Shown piece after piece: positions 7,027-15,773 of a DNA stretch of 39,879 nucleotides. Made by a program: the position numbers and the translations under genes. The notes under the pieces are model-generated. The model searched no databases and was not told the DNA's origin. It saw only the letters and a list, made by a program, of their open reading frames with translations. Numbering within the stretch: position 1 is the stretch's first letter; each line of letters begins with the position of its first letter. Where the stretch lies: the IMG/VR virus record IMGVR_UViG_3300009506_000094, positions 1-39,879 of that record. The stretch is one strand, 5' to 3'. Source of the stretch: a virus.

Positions 7027-9242
7027 TGGCGAACAACTACTACAACTTCACAGGCGGCCCGTTCGTACCAGGCACAAAGGCCAGGTCGGATCAGGTCAAT
7101 ACCGAGTACCAGGCCATCGTGTCTGCCTTCGACTTGCTGCCCTCCAGCAACACGGCCATCGTCACTGGCAAGGCTACGTTCGCCGGGGCTACCGGTGGAT
7201 CGGGGAACGCCTACACGGTCTCTATGCCGAACCAGCGCACGGCCTACGCGGCTGGCGACGAGGTCACGTTCATCGCCAATCGAGACAACACAGGCGGCTC
7301 CACTCTCAACGTGGACAGCCTGGGCGCCATCGCTATTGTGCGCGCCGACGGCACCGCGCTGGATGCGGGCGACCTGGTACAGGACCTGATCTACACCGTC
7401 CGCTACGATAACACCAACACGCGCTTCCAGCTGATGACCCCCAACACCAGCTACCTGACCGACGCAGAGGCCTCGGCCGCGGCTGCAGCCGTGAGCGAGA
7501 TCAATGCAGCGGCGAGTGAGTCCGCTGCCGCAACCAGCGAGACTAACGCAGCAGCGAGCGCGCTCGAAGCCTCCCACTGGGCGCAGTATGCCGAAGACAG
7601 CTTGGTGCCCGAAGGTAACCTGGTCGACGAGTATTCCGCGTATCACTGGTCCAAGAAAGCCGAGGGATGGGCGGCGAGCCTCAATCTCCCCACCATGAGC
7701 GGGCAGGCGCTGAAGTTCCTTCGCGCAAACGCGGGCGAGACATCGCTCGAGTACTACAATCTGTTCGACAGCTACAATACATGGACCAAGAATCAGACGT
7801 TCCAAGACAACGTGTCGCAGACTATTCTCCAAGTTAAGCCAGGGTCGGCAACGTATGATGCAGCGCTTAACGGCATGATCGTTTACAAAAGCGATGGCTC
7901 GCCGCGCGGATTCTTCGGCGCGATCCCAGATAGCATTGCGAACTATTTCAACATCTGGGTATGGAACGACGCGCTTGGCACTCCCGCATGGAACGCCGCT
8001 ATCGGCGTATATCGCGACTCGGTGCAGTGCTCCTTCCACAATGCCGGCCTCCTGGTAGACGGCTCCGAGGTTACGCGCGAGAGCCGCAATAATTCGTTTA
8101 CCGGAAACAACACATTCTCCGGGAATAATACTTTCACGGCGGATCAGCACTTCACCGCCGGGGTATTCGCTAATGCAGCCGATCCTTTCTGGGGGCTCAT
8201 AGAGTCTGATCAGACCAATAAGAACTGGTCAATGCAGGCCAATGGCGGAGTCTTTGAGATGCACTCTCGCTCCGATGTTTGGGGCGACCAGGGCCGGAAA
8301 TTCTATATCGCAGACGGAGCGCTGAACGACGGCCTCAGTGTCGAAGCGTTTGGCGCGGATAGCGCGGGGTTGCTTCGCGCAACGGGGTATCCGTCTCCTG
8401 CTTCTGGAGCTGGAGTAGAAGTATCATATCTCAGCAGCATAGGGTATGTCACCGCCTATGACAGGGACACCTCTGCTTGGAAGACGCTGAATCTCCGCGG
8501 AAGCCAAGTGCAGCTCAGCTATTCTGGCAACGTGGGGCTGACAGTCACCACAACTGGCGACATACAAGATGCCGCGAGCGTATCTCTCCGCCAAGGCAAA
8601 CTCATCGATGTCCAAGTATTCACCTCGAGTGGGACCTGGACAAAACCGACCGGCACTAACGCTATCGAAGTTGAGATGTGCGGCGGAGGCGGAGGCGGCG
8701 GGTCCGTTACCGGCACTGGTACCGGTGTGTGGGCCGCTGGCGGCGGAGGCGCAGGAGCGTATATCAAATACCGCGTCGAAACCAACATTGCGTCGTCTTA
8801 TGTCGTTACCGTTGGATCAGCTGGCGCCGGCGGTACGGGCGGAGGCAACGGAGGAGCCGGCACCTACTCCCGCATAGCTTCCGGGCTAGGGGCCGCGGCC
8901 ACATGCAACGGAGGGGCCGGCGGCACAAATAACATTGCGTCTGGTGGAGGGGGCACGGTGACAGCCCTCGGCGCGGATGTTGTCGATGCGATATCCATGA
9001 CAGGTCAAACCGGGCACTACGGTCTCAAAGACACTGTAGGCTCTAACTTCGGTTGGGGAGGCCCAGGCGCGTCTGGCCCGCTGGGCTTCGGGGGCTACTT
9101 AAATACCAATACCTCGCAGAATGGCGCGCCCGGACAAGGATATGGTTCTGGCGGCGCAGGTGGCGGAACCCGCAATACTTCCGCCACCCTTACTGGCGGA
9201 GCCGGCAAGCCGGGCATCGTGATCGTGAGGTCTTACGCATAA
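7026..9242 (+). CDS. Tail fibre 1 with glycine-rich C-terminal domain
   Basis: This is a 738-aa fibre. Residues 1-140 form an N-terminal anchor domain (NYYNFTGGPFVPGTKARSDQ at the start, DLIYTVRYDNTNTRFQLM at its end) that is nearly repeated in the next gene. An Ala/Ser-rich coiled coil follows at about 148-180, then a conserved HWAQYAEDSLVPEGNLVDEY block. The middle is variable. From about residue 528 a glycine-rich receptor-binding domain begins (VQVFTSSGTWTKPTG, then CGGGGGGGS and many GG steps), resembling glycine-rich phage adhesin tips. Trimeric fibres of this kind recognise the host surface. The start shares TAATG with the nozzle stop and the stop shares TAATG with fibre 2, so the three are translated in series. 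Confidence 0.85.
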   Translation: MANNYYNFTGGPFVPGTKARSDQVNTEYQAIVSAFDLLPSSNTAIVTGKATFAGATGGSGNAYTVSMPNQRTAYAAGDEVTFIANRDNTGGSTLNVDSLGAIAIVRADGTALDAGDLVQDLIYTVRYDNTNTRFQLMTPNTSYLTDAEASAAAAAVSEINAAASESAAATSETNAAASALEASHWAQYAEDSLVPEGNLVDEYSAYHWSKKAEGWAASLNLPTMSGQALKFLRANAGETSLEYYNLFDSYNTWTKNQTFQDNVSQTILQVKPGSATYDAALNGMIVYKSDGSPRGFFGAIPDSIANYFNIWVWNDALGTPAWNAAIGVYRDSVQCSFHNAGLLVDGSEVTRESRNNSFTGNNTFSGNNTFTADQHFTAGVFANAADPFWGLIESDQTNKNWSMQANGGVFEMHSRSDVWGDQGRKFYIADGALNDGLSVEAFGADSAGLLRATGYPSPASGAGVEVSYLSSIGYVTAYDRDTSAWKTLNLRGSQVQLSYSGNVGLTVTTTGDIQDAASVSLRQGKLIDVQVFTSSGTWTKPTGTNAIEVEMCGGGGGGGSVTGTGTGVWAAGGGGAGAYIKYRVETNIASSYVVTVGSAGAGGTGGGNGGAGTYSRIASGLGAAATCNGGAGGTNNIASGGGGTVTALGADVVDAISMTGQTGHYGLKDTVGSNFGWGGPGASGPLGFGGYLNTNTSQNGAPGQGYGSGGAGGGTRNTSATLTGGAGKPGIVIVRSYA

Positions 9243-11923
9243 TGGCGAACGCATATTACAACTTCGATGGCGGCCCGTTCATCCCGGGCACCAGAGTGCG
9301 CTCCAACGACGTGAACGTGGAGTACGAGGCCATCGTGTCCGCATTCGACAATCTCCCGCTTGAATCCGATTCAATAACCGGAGGGCGGTCCACATTCGCA
9401 GGCGTCACTGCTGGCACGGGCAATGCCTACACAGTGGCCATGCCCAATACCAGAACGGTGAATAAGGACGGCGACGAGATCGTCTTCATTGCCGACCGGA
9501 CCAACACTGGCGCGGCCACACTGAACGTCGACGGTATCGGCGCAGTCAATATCGTCAAGGTGGACGGCACGCCTGTCGCAGCTGGCGATCTGGAGATCGA
9601 TCTCATCTACGCTGTCCGCTACGACGAGACGAACCTCCGCTTCCAGATGATGCTGCAGACGGTCGACGCCGCAGCCGAAGCAGCCGCAGCCGCGGCCTCC
9701 GCGACAGCTGCAGCGGCAAGCGCGCTCGAAGCCTATCACTGGGCCCAGTACCCGGAGGATAGCCTGGTACCGGAGGGCGATCTGGCCACCGAGTACTCGG
9801 CCTACCACTGGAACAAGAAGGCGGAAGCCTGGGCCGCGAGCGTCAATCTTCCCAACATCACCGGCAACGCGCTGAAGGTGCTGCGTGCCAATGCCGGCGA
9901 GACGGGCCTGGAGTACTGGAATATCCTGGGAACGAATAACGACTGGTCGCTCTTACAGACCGTGGGCGGCGGCATTCAAGTATACGGCACGATTGCCGGC
10001 GCGCTTCATTCGGGTCTTGGGCTTGAGATCGAGACCGTCACGAAGCCCATTATTCGTGGCTACGACCGCTCTATTCCTGGATACGCGAACATCCTCTATG
10101 ACGCAAGTCAGCATGAGTTCTATACATCTGGCACCAGGACCATGGCCATCTCCACGGACTACGTCACGCTCGGTACGGCCGGCGCGGGAACGAGTCCGAC
10201 CATTGTTCTCAACTCTGGCGTAGGAGGATACCCGAGCTTCGAATGGCTGGAGTTCGGAGCTCGAAAAGCGCAGATGTACCACAACTCTGGATCTAATGAG
10301 TTCCTGATCAGGAAGTATTTGGATTCGAATCCAGCGACTGTTGTGGGCCAAATCGTCTTCGCCGATAGCGGCAGCATCACGCTGCGTGACGAAGTCAATA
10401 GTAAGGTGCTCACCGCAGCTAACGGGGAGTTTATTGCCAACGGGGGAGATTACTTCGCACGAGAAGCAAGGGCCAACGTATTCACGCAGCCTCAGTACAT
10501 CAATAGCGGCGGCGCGAGTTTGCTGATCAAGCCTGGAGCTTCGGACCACTGCTATATTTCCTGGTACCCCGACACTGCTGACCCCAATACTCGGTGGGCG
10601 TACACCGGGTTCGGCGCGACAGGATCAAGTGTTTTCTACCATGCTCTGGAGCAGGCGGGCGGCCGCTTTGTTCACCAGGTTGCGAGCGGGGGAGACCACA
10701 CCTTCCAGATAAATGCAGTGGACCACCTCAAATTGTACTACGACGGCACAGTCGCTGTTGCGGAACTCACCGGTACCGCCAACACCAGAGTCGCGGTCAA
10801 CGCAGCTGCGGGAGGCAACTCAAATGTTTGGCTCATGGAGGGCGGGCTTCAGAGGGGGATTCTGTACTATGATGCAAGCGCCAATAAATTGGTATTGTCC
10901 AAATACCTGGAGTCCGCGCCCGGCACTCCTGCCAACTATCTCCAGCTGATTGACGACGGGCACTGGTCGATAAACGACAACGTGACCAGCAACTATCTGG
11001 GAACGCAAACCACGGGATCGGTCGAGACGCTGCGGTCAGTCCATCCGTTATTCTGGGTGTATCACACTTCCGCGATACTGGGGTTTGACACAGATGTAGC
11101 CGGCGACTCGCTTCCAATAAAGCGCATCACTTGCAATGACGGGTACGGCAACTGGAACTTCCGCCACGGCTGCTACAACACTGGCAGCGTCCTCGGGTAC
11201 ACGACCACGGGGTCCGGCGCGGCATATCTGACCATGACCGTCGAATCCCAACGAGGGTACATATCGATGGCTGTCGCCCCCACCGGGACCGCCGACGCAG
11301 CGGTATCTTTCCCCACTAATATGTACCTCGACGCAACGGCCGGGATCGGGCTGTCAGGGGGCAGCGGGTATACTCTGACTCTTCCATACGTGAATACAAC
11401 ACCTCCTTCATACGGATCGCTTTACTTCGGCAATGTGTGGGATTCTGGAGGATCTTATTGGGGGCTGTCCCACACCGGGGGTGGCGCAACTACCAACTAC
11501 ATGATCATGGCCAGCAGCACGACGACGCTGGTCAGCACCGCCAGTGCGTCCGGAACGGTATACCTTCGTGCCGGCAAGAATGGATCGGGGAAGAGCCAGC
11601 TACAAGTGACCACGTCCGGGTATAACTGGAACAGCGCGGAGCAAGGGCATTACTCGGTGAGAATCAACAATGGGACGAAGCTATCGGGGCCAGCCGCTGT
11701 CACGACGAGCAAGATAGCTACCGGAGTGTATTCGATAACGCATAATTTTAACAGGACGTATGCGAACGCATACGCCGCCGCGGAGGCGGGAGCTGCAGTT
11801 TTCTGCACAATCGCTCAAGTTAATGCGAACGTGCTGTACGTCTACGTTTGGGCGTGGAACGGTACCACCTTTGTGGCCACCGACTCGTACTCTGTGAACG
11901 TGTTAGTCGAACAATCGTATTGA
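9242..11923 (+). CDS. Tail fibre 2, paralogue of fibre 1 N-terminus with a different distal domain
   Basis: This 893-aa protein starts at the ATG that overlaps the fibre 1 stop codon (TAATG). The open frame extends upstream, but that extension is only shadow translation. Residues 1-138 are clearly homologous to fibre 1 (AYYNFDGGPFIPGTRVRSND; DLIYAVRYDETNLRFQMM), followed by an Ala-rich segment and the same HWAQYPEDSLVPEGDLATEY block to about residue 235. The remaining 650 residues are unrelated to fibre 1: a Gly/Ser/Thr/Asn-rich beta-structured shaft and a tip ending DSYSVNVLVEQSY. No pectate-lyase-like or hydrolase motif is obvious, so I call it a fibre rather than a depolymerase, though an enzymatic tip cannot be excluded. 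Confidence 0.82.
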   Translation: MANAYYNFDGGPFIPGTRVRSNDVNVEYEAIVSAFDNLPLESDSITGGRSTFAGVTAGTGNAYTVAMPNTRTVNKDGDEIVFIADRTNTGAATLNVDGIGAVNIVKVDGTPVAAGDLEIDLIYAVRYDETNLRFQMMLQTVDAAAEAAAAAASATAAAASALEAYHWAQYPEDSLVPEGDLATEYSAYHWNKKAEAWAASVNLPNITGNALKVLRANAGETGLEYWNILGTNNDWSLLQTVGGGIQVYGTIAGALHSGLGLEIETVTKPIIRGYDRSIPGYANILYDASQHEFYTSGTRTMAISTDYVTLGTAGAGTSPTIVLNSGVGGYPSFEWLEFGARKAQMYHNSGSNEFLIRKYLDSNPATVVGQIVFADSGSITLRDEVNSKVLTAANGEFIANGGDYFAREARANVFTQPQYINSGGASLLIKPGASDHCYISWYPDTADPNTRWAYTGFGATGSSVFYHALEQAGGRFVHQVASGGDHTFQINAVDHLKLYYDGTVAVAELTGTANTRVAVNAAAGGNSNVWLMEGGLQRGILYYDASANKLVLSKYLESAPGTPANYLQLIDDGHWSINDNVTSNYLGTQTTGSVETLRSVHPLFWVYHTSAILGFDTDVAGDSLPIKRITCNDGYGNWNFRHGCYNTGSVLGYTTTGSGAAYLTMTVESQRGYISMAVAPTGTADAAVSFPTNMYLDATAGIGLSGGSGYTLTLPYVNTTPPSYGSLYFGNVWDSGGSYWGLSHTGGGATTNYMIMASSTTTLVSTASASGTVYLRAGKNGSGKSQLQVTTSGYNWNSAEQGHYSVRINNGTKLSGPAAVTTSKIATGVYSITHNFNRTYANAYAAAEAGAAVFCTIAQVNANVLYVYVWAWNGTTFVATDSYSVNVLVEQSY

Positions 11924-11930
11924 TGCGGGG

Positions 11931-11959
11931 TGGCGTAAAGACTATCTCAGTGATATACT
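11931..11959 (+). promoter_or_regulatory. Candidate extended -10 promoter before the ejection-protein genes
   Basis: The 85-bp gap after fibre 2 contains TGATATACT (11951-11959), an extended -10 element (TGnTATACT). The hexamer 17 bp upstream (TGGCGT) is a poor -35, which extended -10 promoters tolerate. It lies about 45 bp before the next start codon. The late genes may also simply read through from upstream. Confidence 0.35.
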
Positions 11960-12008
11960 TGCGGAAGCCTGGCAGGGCGACCGCCTTAACCTGAAGGGAA
12001 TCAACTAC

Positions 12009-13202
12009 ATGGCACTTCTCACTCAAGCAGTAGACATCGCGAAACAAGCCAGCCCGCAGAGTACGGCTGAGCTCCCGTATGTGCGGAACCCCGGTACCGT
12101 GAACGCCCAGGCCTCGCAGGCCGGGCCCGCTTCCCGGGCCGGAATGGATGTGGCCAAGGCCACCGCGCAGACAGGAAACCTCGAGAATGCAAACACTTAC
12201 CAGGCGACAGAGTTCAAGCCGAGTGAGAGTTCGCGCGCCGATGTCCAGGCCGCCAACATCATGTCGCAGAAAAGCCCGCTCATGCAGCTCGCAGAACAGC
12301 AGGGCCTGCAGCGCGCCGGCCGACGTGGTCTGCTGAATAGCTCGATTTCCGCCGGCATGGCGCAGGCCGAGACCGCGAAGGCTGCGGTTCCCCTGGCGCA
12401 ACAGAACGCGGCGCAGCAGTTCGGCTCCGAGCAGTTCAATGTAGAGGCCCAGAATCGAGCTGCCGAATTCAATGCCCAGGCCCAGAACCAGGCCGATCAG
12501 CTGAAGGCCCAGATCGACACCGCGGTAGCCCAGGGCAACGCCCAGGCAGAGAACGCGGCGCGTCAGCAGCTCGCTGACCTGGAGACCCGGATCACCCAGC
12601 AGAACGCCCAGATGAAAACCGACGTTGCGATGAACAACGCCAAGATGACCAACGACGCCCGCATCCAGACCATGATGGCGAACGCCGATCTGAACAAGCA
12701 GTGGCTGACCGGTGTCCAGGCGCAGGATCTGCAGCGCATCCAGGGCCAGTACCAGCAGATCATCTCGACCAACGAGAACGCAGCCAAGCTGTATGACTCC
12801 TATTTCCAGAGCATTTCCAGCACGTTGGCGAACAAGGACATCTCCCCCGACCGGGCGGCCCAGTACATCGCTGTTCAGCAGTCGATGCTGGAGAGTGGCC
12901 TGCGTCTGATCGACCAGATGAATGGGCTCAATCTGAACACGTCGCTGCCCGGCGTGAACGTGACGGGCGGCCGGGTGACGACCACCGCGCCCTCCACCGG
13001 TACCGTCCAGAACGCTGGCGGAGCCGTCGTCGGCACGAGCGGCGGCCAAGTTGGCGGGACGACCACCACGCAGACCGGCAACCTGAGCACGACCACCAGC
13101 AACATGACGCCGATCTACGGTCGGGTTCGCCAGGGCCGCATGTATGTGACGAAGATAACGGGCTACAGGCTCCCAACAGGTGAGGTAATTTCTGCCGGAT
13201 GA
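12009..13202 (+). CDS. Internal virion (ejection) protein, probable
   Basis: This 397-aa protein is dominated by Gln, Ala and Asn with long predicted helices. Examples are LAEQQGLQRAGRRGLLNSSI near residue 100, and from about 140 to 240 a repetitive QNAAQQF, AQNQADQLKAQ, AENAARQQL and ITQQNAQMK coiled coil. The C-terminal 90 residues are Thr/Gly/Val-rich and probably flexible. Such Gln/Ala-rich helical proteins, encoded after the tail fibres and before the giant virion proteins, are typical internal or ejection proteins of podophages, which leave the particle with the DNA and help form the trans-envelope channel. AAGGGAATCAACTAC precedes the ATG. The function is inferred from composition and position, not from a diagnostic motif. 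Confidence 0.65.
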   Translation: MALLTQAVDIAKQASPQSTAELPYVRNPGTVNAQASQAGPASRAGMDVAKATAQTGNLENANTYQATEFKPSESSRADVQAANIMSQKSPLMQLAEQQGLQRAGRRGLLNSSISAGMAQAETAKAAVPLAQQNAAQQFGSEQFNVEAQNRAAEFNAQAQNQADQLKAQIDTAVAQGNAQAENAARQQLADLETRITQQNAQMKTDVAMNNAKMTNDARIQTMMANADLNKQWLTGVQAQDLQRIQGQYQQIISTNENAAKLYDSYFQSISSTLANKDISPDRAAQYIAVQQSMLESGLRLIDQMNGLNLNTSLPGVNVTGGRVTTTAPSTGTVQNAGGAVVGTSGGQVGGTTTTQTGNLSTTTSNMTPIYGRVRQGRMYVTKITGYRLPTGEVISAG

Positions 13203-13627
13203 ACATAAGACCAGCGAAGCTGGATGACCGGGACGTCGTCTTAAAGCTGGCCAAGGAACAGGCGAAGAGGTATCCACTGAAGGTGGACGAGAAGAAGATG
13301 CTGACGCTATTCCGCGAAGGCGTCAGTTCCGCCCAGGACTTCGTGTGGGTTGTCGAGGATAACGGCCAAGTGGGCGGCGTGCTTGCCGCTTTCACCGGCG
13401 AGAACTTGTGGGCTCAGAGGCGAAACTGTAACATAGTCCTCTGGGTATCCGAGATCCCGGGCGGTGGCGCCGCGCTTCTTCGGGAGTTCCGCAACTGGGT
13501 TGTGCCCAGGCGCGGGACGAAGGTAGCCGGCATGAGCCCGGATCTGGACATAGACGAACGCGCCCTGCACCTCGCCGAGCGCATCGGTTTCAAGAAACAC
13601 GGAGGAGCATACCTGCTCTATAACTGA
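13199..13627 (+). CDS. GNAT-family N-acetyltransferase
   Basis: This 142-aa protein has the compact GNAT layout. The N-terminal NIRPAKLDDRDVVLKLAKEQ strand-helix (acceptor side) is followed by FVWVVEDNGQVGGVLAAF (beta 2-3), the central strand NIVLWVSEIPGGGAALLREF leading into the acetyl-CoA helix, and a C-terminal ALHLAERIGFKKHGGAYLLY typical of the last strand. The usual R/Q-x-x-G-x-G/A loop is replaced by IPGGGAAL, so cofactor binding should be confirmed. The start overlaps the previous stop (ATGA), tying its expression to the ejection proteins. Acetyltransferases in this place occur in several podophages; the substrate is unknown. It may modify a virion or host protein. Confidence 0.78.
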   Translation: MNIRPAKLDDRDVVLKLAKEQAKRYPLKVDEKKMLTLFREGVSSAQDFVWVVEDNGQVGGVLAAFTGENLWAQRRNCNIVLWVSEIPGGGAALLREFRNWVVPRRGTKVAGMSPDLDIDERALHLAERIGFKKHGGAYLLYN

Positions 13628-13636
13628 GGGAACGAC

Positions 13637-14497
13637 ATGGGACTGCTGAAGAAAATCTCCAAGGGAATCAAGAACGTCTTCAAGGGCGTCAAGAAGGTCT
13701 TCAAGAAGGCCCTCAAGTTTGTTGGCAAGATTGCCGCCAGCAAGTGGGGAAAAATCCTGATGACCGCGGCCTCGATCTACATGGGAGGTATCGCCATCTA
13801 TGGCGCCATCCAAGGGGTAGCGCAGGCAGGCGCGGGCGCCACGTTCATGCAGACATTCGCAGCCGGCGCGAAGGGCGCCCTCTCCGCGATGTCCGCCCCG
13901 ATTGCAACCGGTAAGGCGGCTCTCGGTATCGGCCAGACTGCCGGTTCCGCAGCTGCTCTTGGCGGCGCATCCGGCGCTTCCGCTTTCGGGGCCCCCGCAG
14001 GGTTCGGCGAAATCGGGGCCGCTGCAGTCGGCAGCTCCGAGGCCGCAGGCGGTGCCGGCATGGGATTGATGGCCGAAGGTGCGGCCCAGGGTGCAGGCCA
14101 GTTCGCCGCTTCTGAAGGGCTGAAAGCTGCCGGCACTCAAGCGCTGGCGCAGAGCACCCAAACCGCCTCTGGCGGGCTGCTGTCGCGCGCGGCAAGCGGA
14201 GCCCTGGAATTCGCGAAATCTCCTGGCGGCTCCAAGCTGATCGGCAACGTCCTCAAATCCTACGGCGAGGGCATCGCAGCGGAAGAGGAAGCCAAGGCCC
14301 GCTGGAAAGAGCAGCGGTATTACGATGAGCAGTGGCGCGACCCGAACCAGCTGATGCAGCTGCAGAACCAGGTCAGCGGCTACACGCCATACACGCCCTC
14401 CGCGGGAACCGGCTACCTGAGCCGTGCCCAGGGGTACCAGGGCAAATACCAGCCGGGATCGCCTGAAGCGGTCGCGGCCTACGCGAGAGGTTACTAG
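13637..14497 (+). CDS. Virion protein with Lys-rich amphipathic N-terminus and membrane segment
   Basis: This is a 286-aa protein. Residues 1-38 are a striking Lys-rich amphipathic helix (LLKKISKGIKNVFKGVKKVF and onward), similar in character to membrane-active peptides. A hydrophobic segment follows at about 40-65 (ILMTAASIYMGGIAIYGAIQ). Residues 70-200 are Ala/Gly-rich. The C-terminus is Gln/Tyr/Gly-rich (YTPYTPSAGTGYLSRAQGYQ). This layout suggests an ejection protein that inserts into the host cytoplasmic membrane during DNA delivery, an inference that fits the position among internal virion proteins. GAGGGAACGAC precedes the ATG. No named family is recognised. Confidence 0.65.
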   Translation: MGLLKKISKGIKNVFKGVKKVFKKALKFVGKIAASKWGKILMTAASIYMGGIAIYGAIQGVAQAGAGATFMQTFAAGAKGALSAMSAPIATGKAALGIGQTAGSAAALGGASGASAFGAPAGFGEIGAAAVGSSEAAGGAGMGLMAEGAAQGAGQFAASEGLKAAGTQALAQSTQTASGGLLSRAASGALEFAKSPGGSKLIGNVLKSYGEGIAAEEEAKARWKEQRYYDEQWRDPNQLMQLQNQVSGYTPYTPSAGTGYLSRAQGYQGKYQPGSPEAVAAYARGY

Positions 14498-14499
14498 CC

Positions 14500-15102
14500 A
14501 TGGGTATGCTGACGCAGAACGAGAACCCCGGTGCAGTCGATGTCACGTCCCGTGAGGCTGCCACTGACCCGAATGTCCAAGGCGCTCCGGCCACACCGGC
14601 CAACGGTGTAGCCGCGGCGAGAGCTGCGGCGGACGACACGCCGAGCGCGGACGCTGGTGAGGAGCAGGCTTCTCCGGAGGAGCAGGCCGAGTACGACCGT
14701 GCGATGGAGGCGGTATCGACCGTGCTCTACAAGAATCAGGGTACCAGCGAGGCGATCAACGACATGCTTCAGCCGCAGGACAAGATCAGTTCCGTTGTCC
14801 AGGCCACGATGATGACGCTCCACCAGATCGATTCGCAGCTGGATCTCGACGAGTCCGTCATCCCCCAGGTCATGAGCGATATCGCCGACCTGGTGATGGA
14901 CATGGGCGAGCAGACCAAAGAGATGACCTTCTCCGAGAAGGAAGCGCAGGCAGTCCTGGGCTCCTGTTGGGAGGCGACGATGGAGATGTACGGCGTCGAC
15001 GAAGACGGCTACAATAACATGACCAAGGATCTGAGCGACAAGCAGATCTCTGGCTACGAACAGCAGTATCAGGACATGCTGAAGGGGGCGATGAATGGGT
15101 AG
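14500..15102 (+). CDS. Acidic helical virion-associated protein of unknown function
   Basis: This 200-aa protein has a disordered N-terminal 60 residues (Ala, Pro, Asp, Glu). The C-terminal domain is helical, acidic and Met/Gln-rich (for example ISSVVQATMMTLHQIDSQLD, DIADLVMDMGEQTKEMTF). The start is 2 bp after the preceding stop codon, with GAGAGGTTACTAGCC upstream. Its end overlaps the next gene by 8 bp. It belongs to the ejection-protein operon by position. I do not recognise a family; a partner or chaperone for the neighbouring large virion proteins is possible but unproven. Confidence 0.72.
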   Translation: MGMLTQNENPGAVDVTSREAATDPNVQGAPATPANGVAAARAAADDTPSADAGEEQASPEEQAEYDRAMEAVSTVLYKNQGTSEAINDMLQPQDKISSVVQATMMTLHQIDSQLDLDESVIPQVMSDIADLVMDMGEQTKEMTFSEKEAQAVLGSCWEATMEMYGVDEDGYNNMTKDLSDKQISGYEQQYQDMLKGAMNG

Positions 15103-15760
15103 GCTCGCAATGGCAGGCGCACTGAAGGGCTTCGGCGAAGGCCTTCACGAGAGTGGCCAGGACAGAATGGAAGCTGAAGCGGCTGCCGCGAAGCAGACGC
15201 ACGATGACGCTCGCGCCGAAGCGCTGATCCGGCTCAAGGCCCGGCTCGATAGCGAGGCCCGCAAGGAAGAATACGCTCAGCAGACCTCCATGCAGGAGCT
15301 CAAGGGCACCCAGGCGGAGGGCTTGCAGAAGGGCGAGCAGGCATTCAAGGGCAAGGAAGCCGAAGCCACTCGGCAGTTCGAAGCCGTCCAGACCGACAAG
15401 AAGCTGGAGAGCGCCGAGAAGGTGGCCCGCATAGGGGCTGAAGCCAAGGAAGGGGCCCAGAAGAACAAGGCCTGGAAGCTGACCAAGATTAAAGGGCAGA
15501 GCACTTTCGATCCCGCCACCAACACGATGACGGAGGGAGAGGAGCGCGTTGCCATCACGTCTCCCAAACTGGGACTGACCTTCGTGCAAGAAGGCGACAT
15601 CTTCAAACCGCAGTCGAAGACGGACCAGATGCGGCAGCCGAAGGACCCGGCCGGCGCGCTGAAGAAGCTCCGCGAGAATCCGAAGGAGTATGCCCAGTCT
15701 TTCCTGCAGGCATACAAGTGGTTGCCGTCGGATGTGGTACCATACCTCTTAGAAGATTAA
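15095..15760 (+). CDS. Coiled-coil virion-associated protein of unknown function
   Basis: This 221-aa protein overlaps the preceding gene by 8 bp. GGGGG eight bases upstream of the ATG is the likely ribosome-binding site; a second ATG at 15110 has none. Residues 25-130 are a charged Ala/Glu/Lys/Gln coiled coil (AEAAAAKQTHDDARAEALIR; KGEQAFKGKEAEATRQFEAV). A short beta-like segment follows (ITSPKLGLTFVQEGDIF), then a C-terminal helical piece ending in LQAYKWLPSDVVPYLLED. It precedes the giant polyvalent proteins and is probably packaged or needed for their packaging. No named family is recognised. Confidence 0.72.
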   Translation: MGRLAMAGALKGFGEGLHESGQDRMEAEAAAAKQTHDDARAEALIRLKARLDSEARKEEYAQQTSMQELKGTQAEGLQKGEQAFKGKEAEATRQFEAVQTDKKLESAEKVARIGAEAKEGAQKNKAWKLTKIKGQSTFDPATNTMTEGEERVAITSPKLGLTFVQEGDIFKPQSKTDQMRQPKDPAGALKKLRENPKEYAQSFLQAYKWLPSDVVPYLLED

Positions 15761-15772
15761 GGAGGGTCCTCC
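15761..15772 (+). promoter_or_regulatory. Ribosome-binding site inside a short inverted repeat
   Basis: GGAGG (15761-15765) is the Shine-Dalgarno of the 1743-aa gene, and it is directly complementary to CCTCC (15768-15772) just before the ATG at 15774. The loop is very short, so a slightly opened hairpin would be needed. If formed, it would mask the site and lower translation of the giant protein. Confidence 0.3.
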
Positions 15773-15773
15773 C

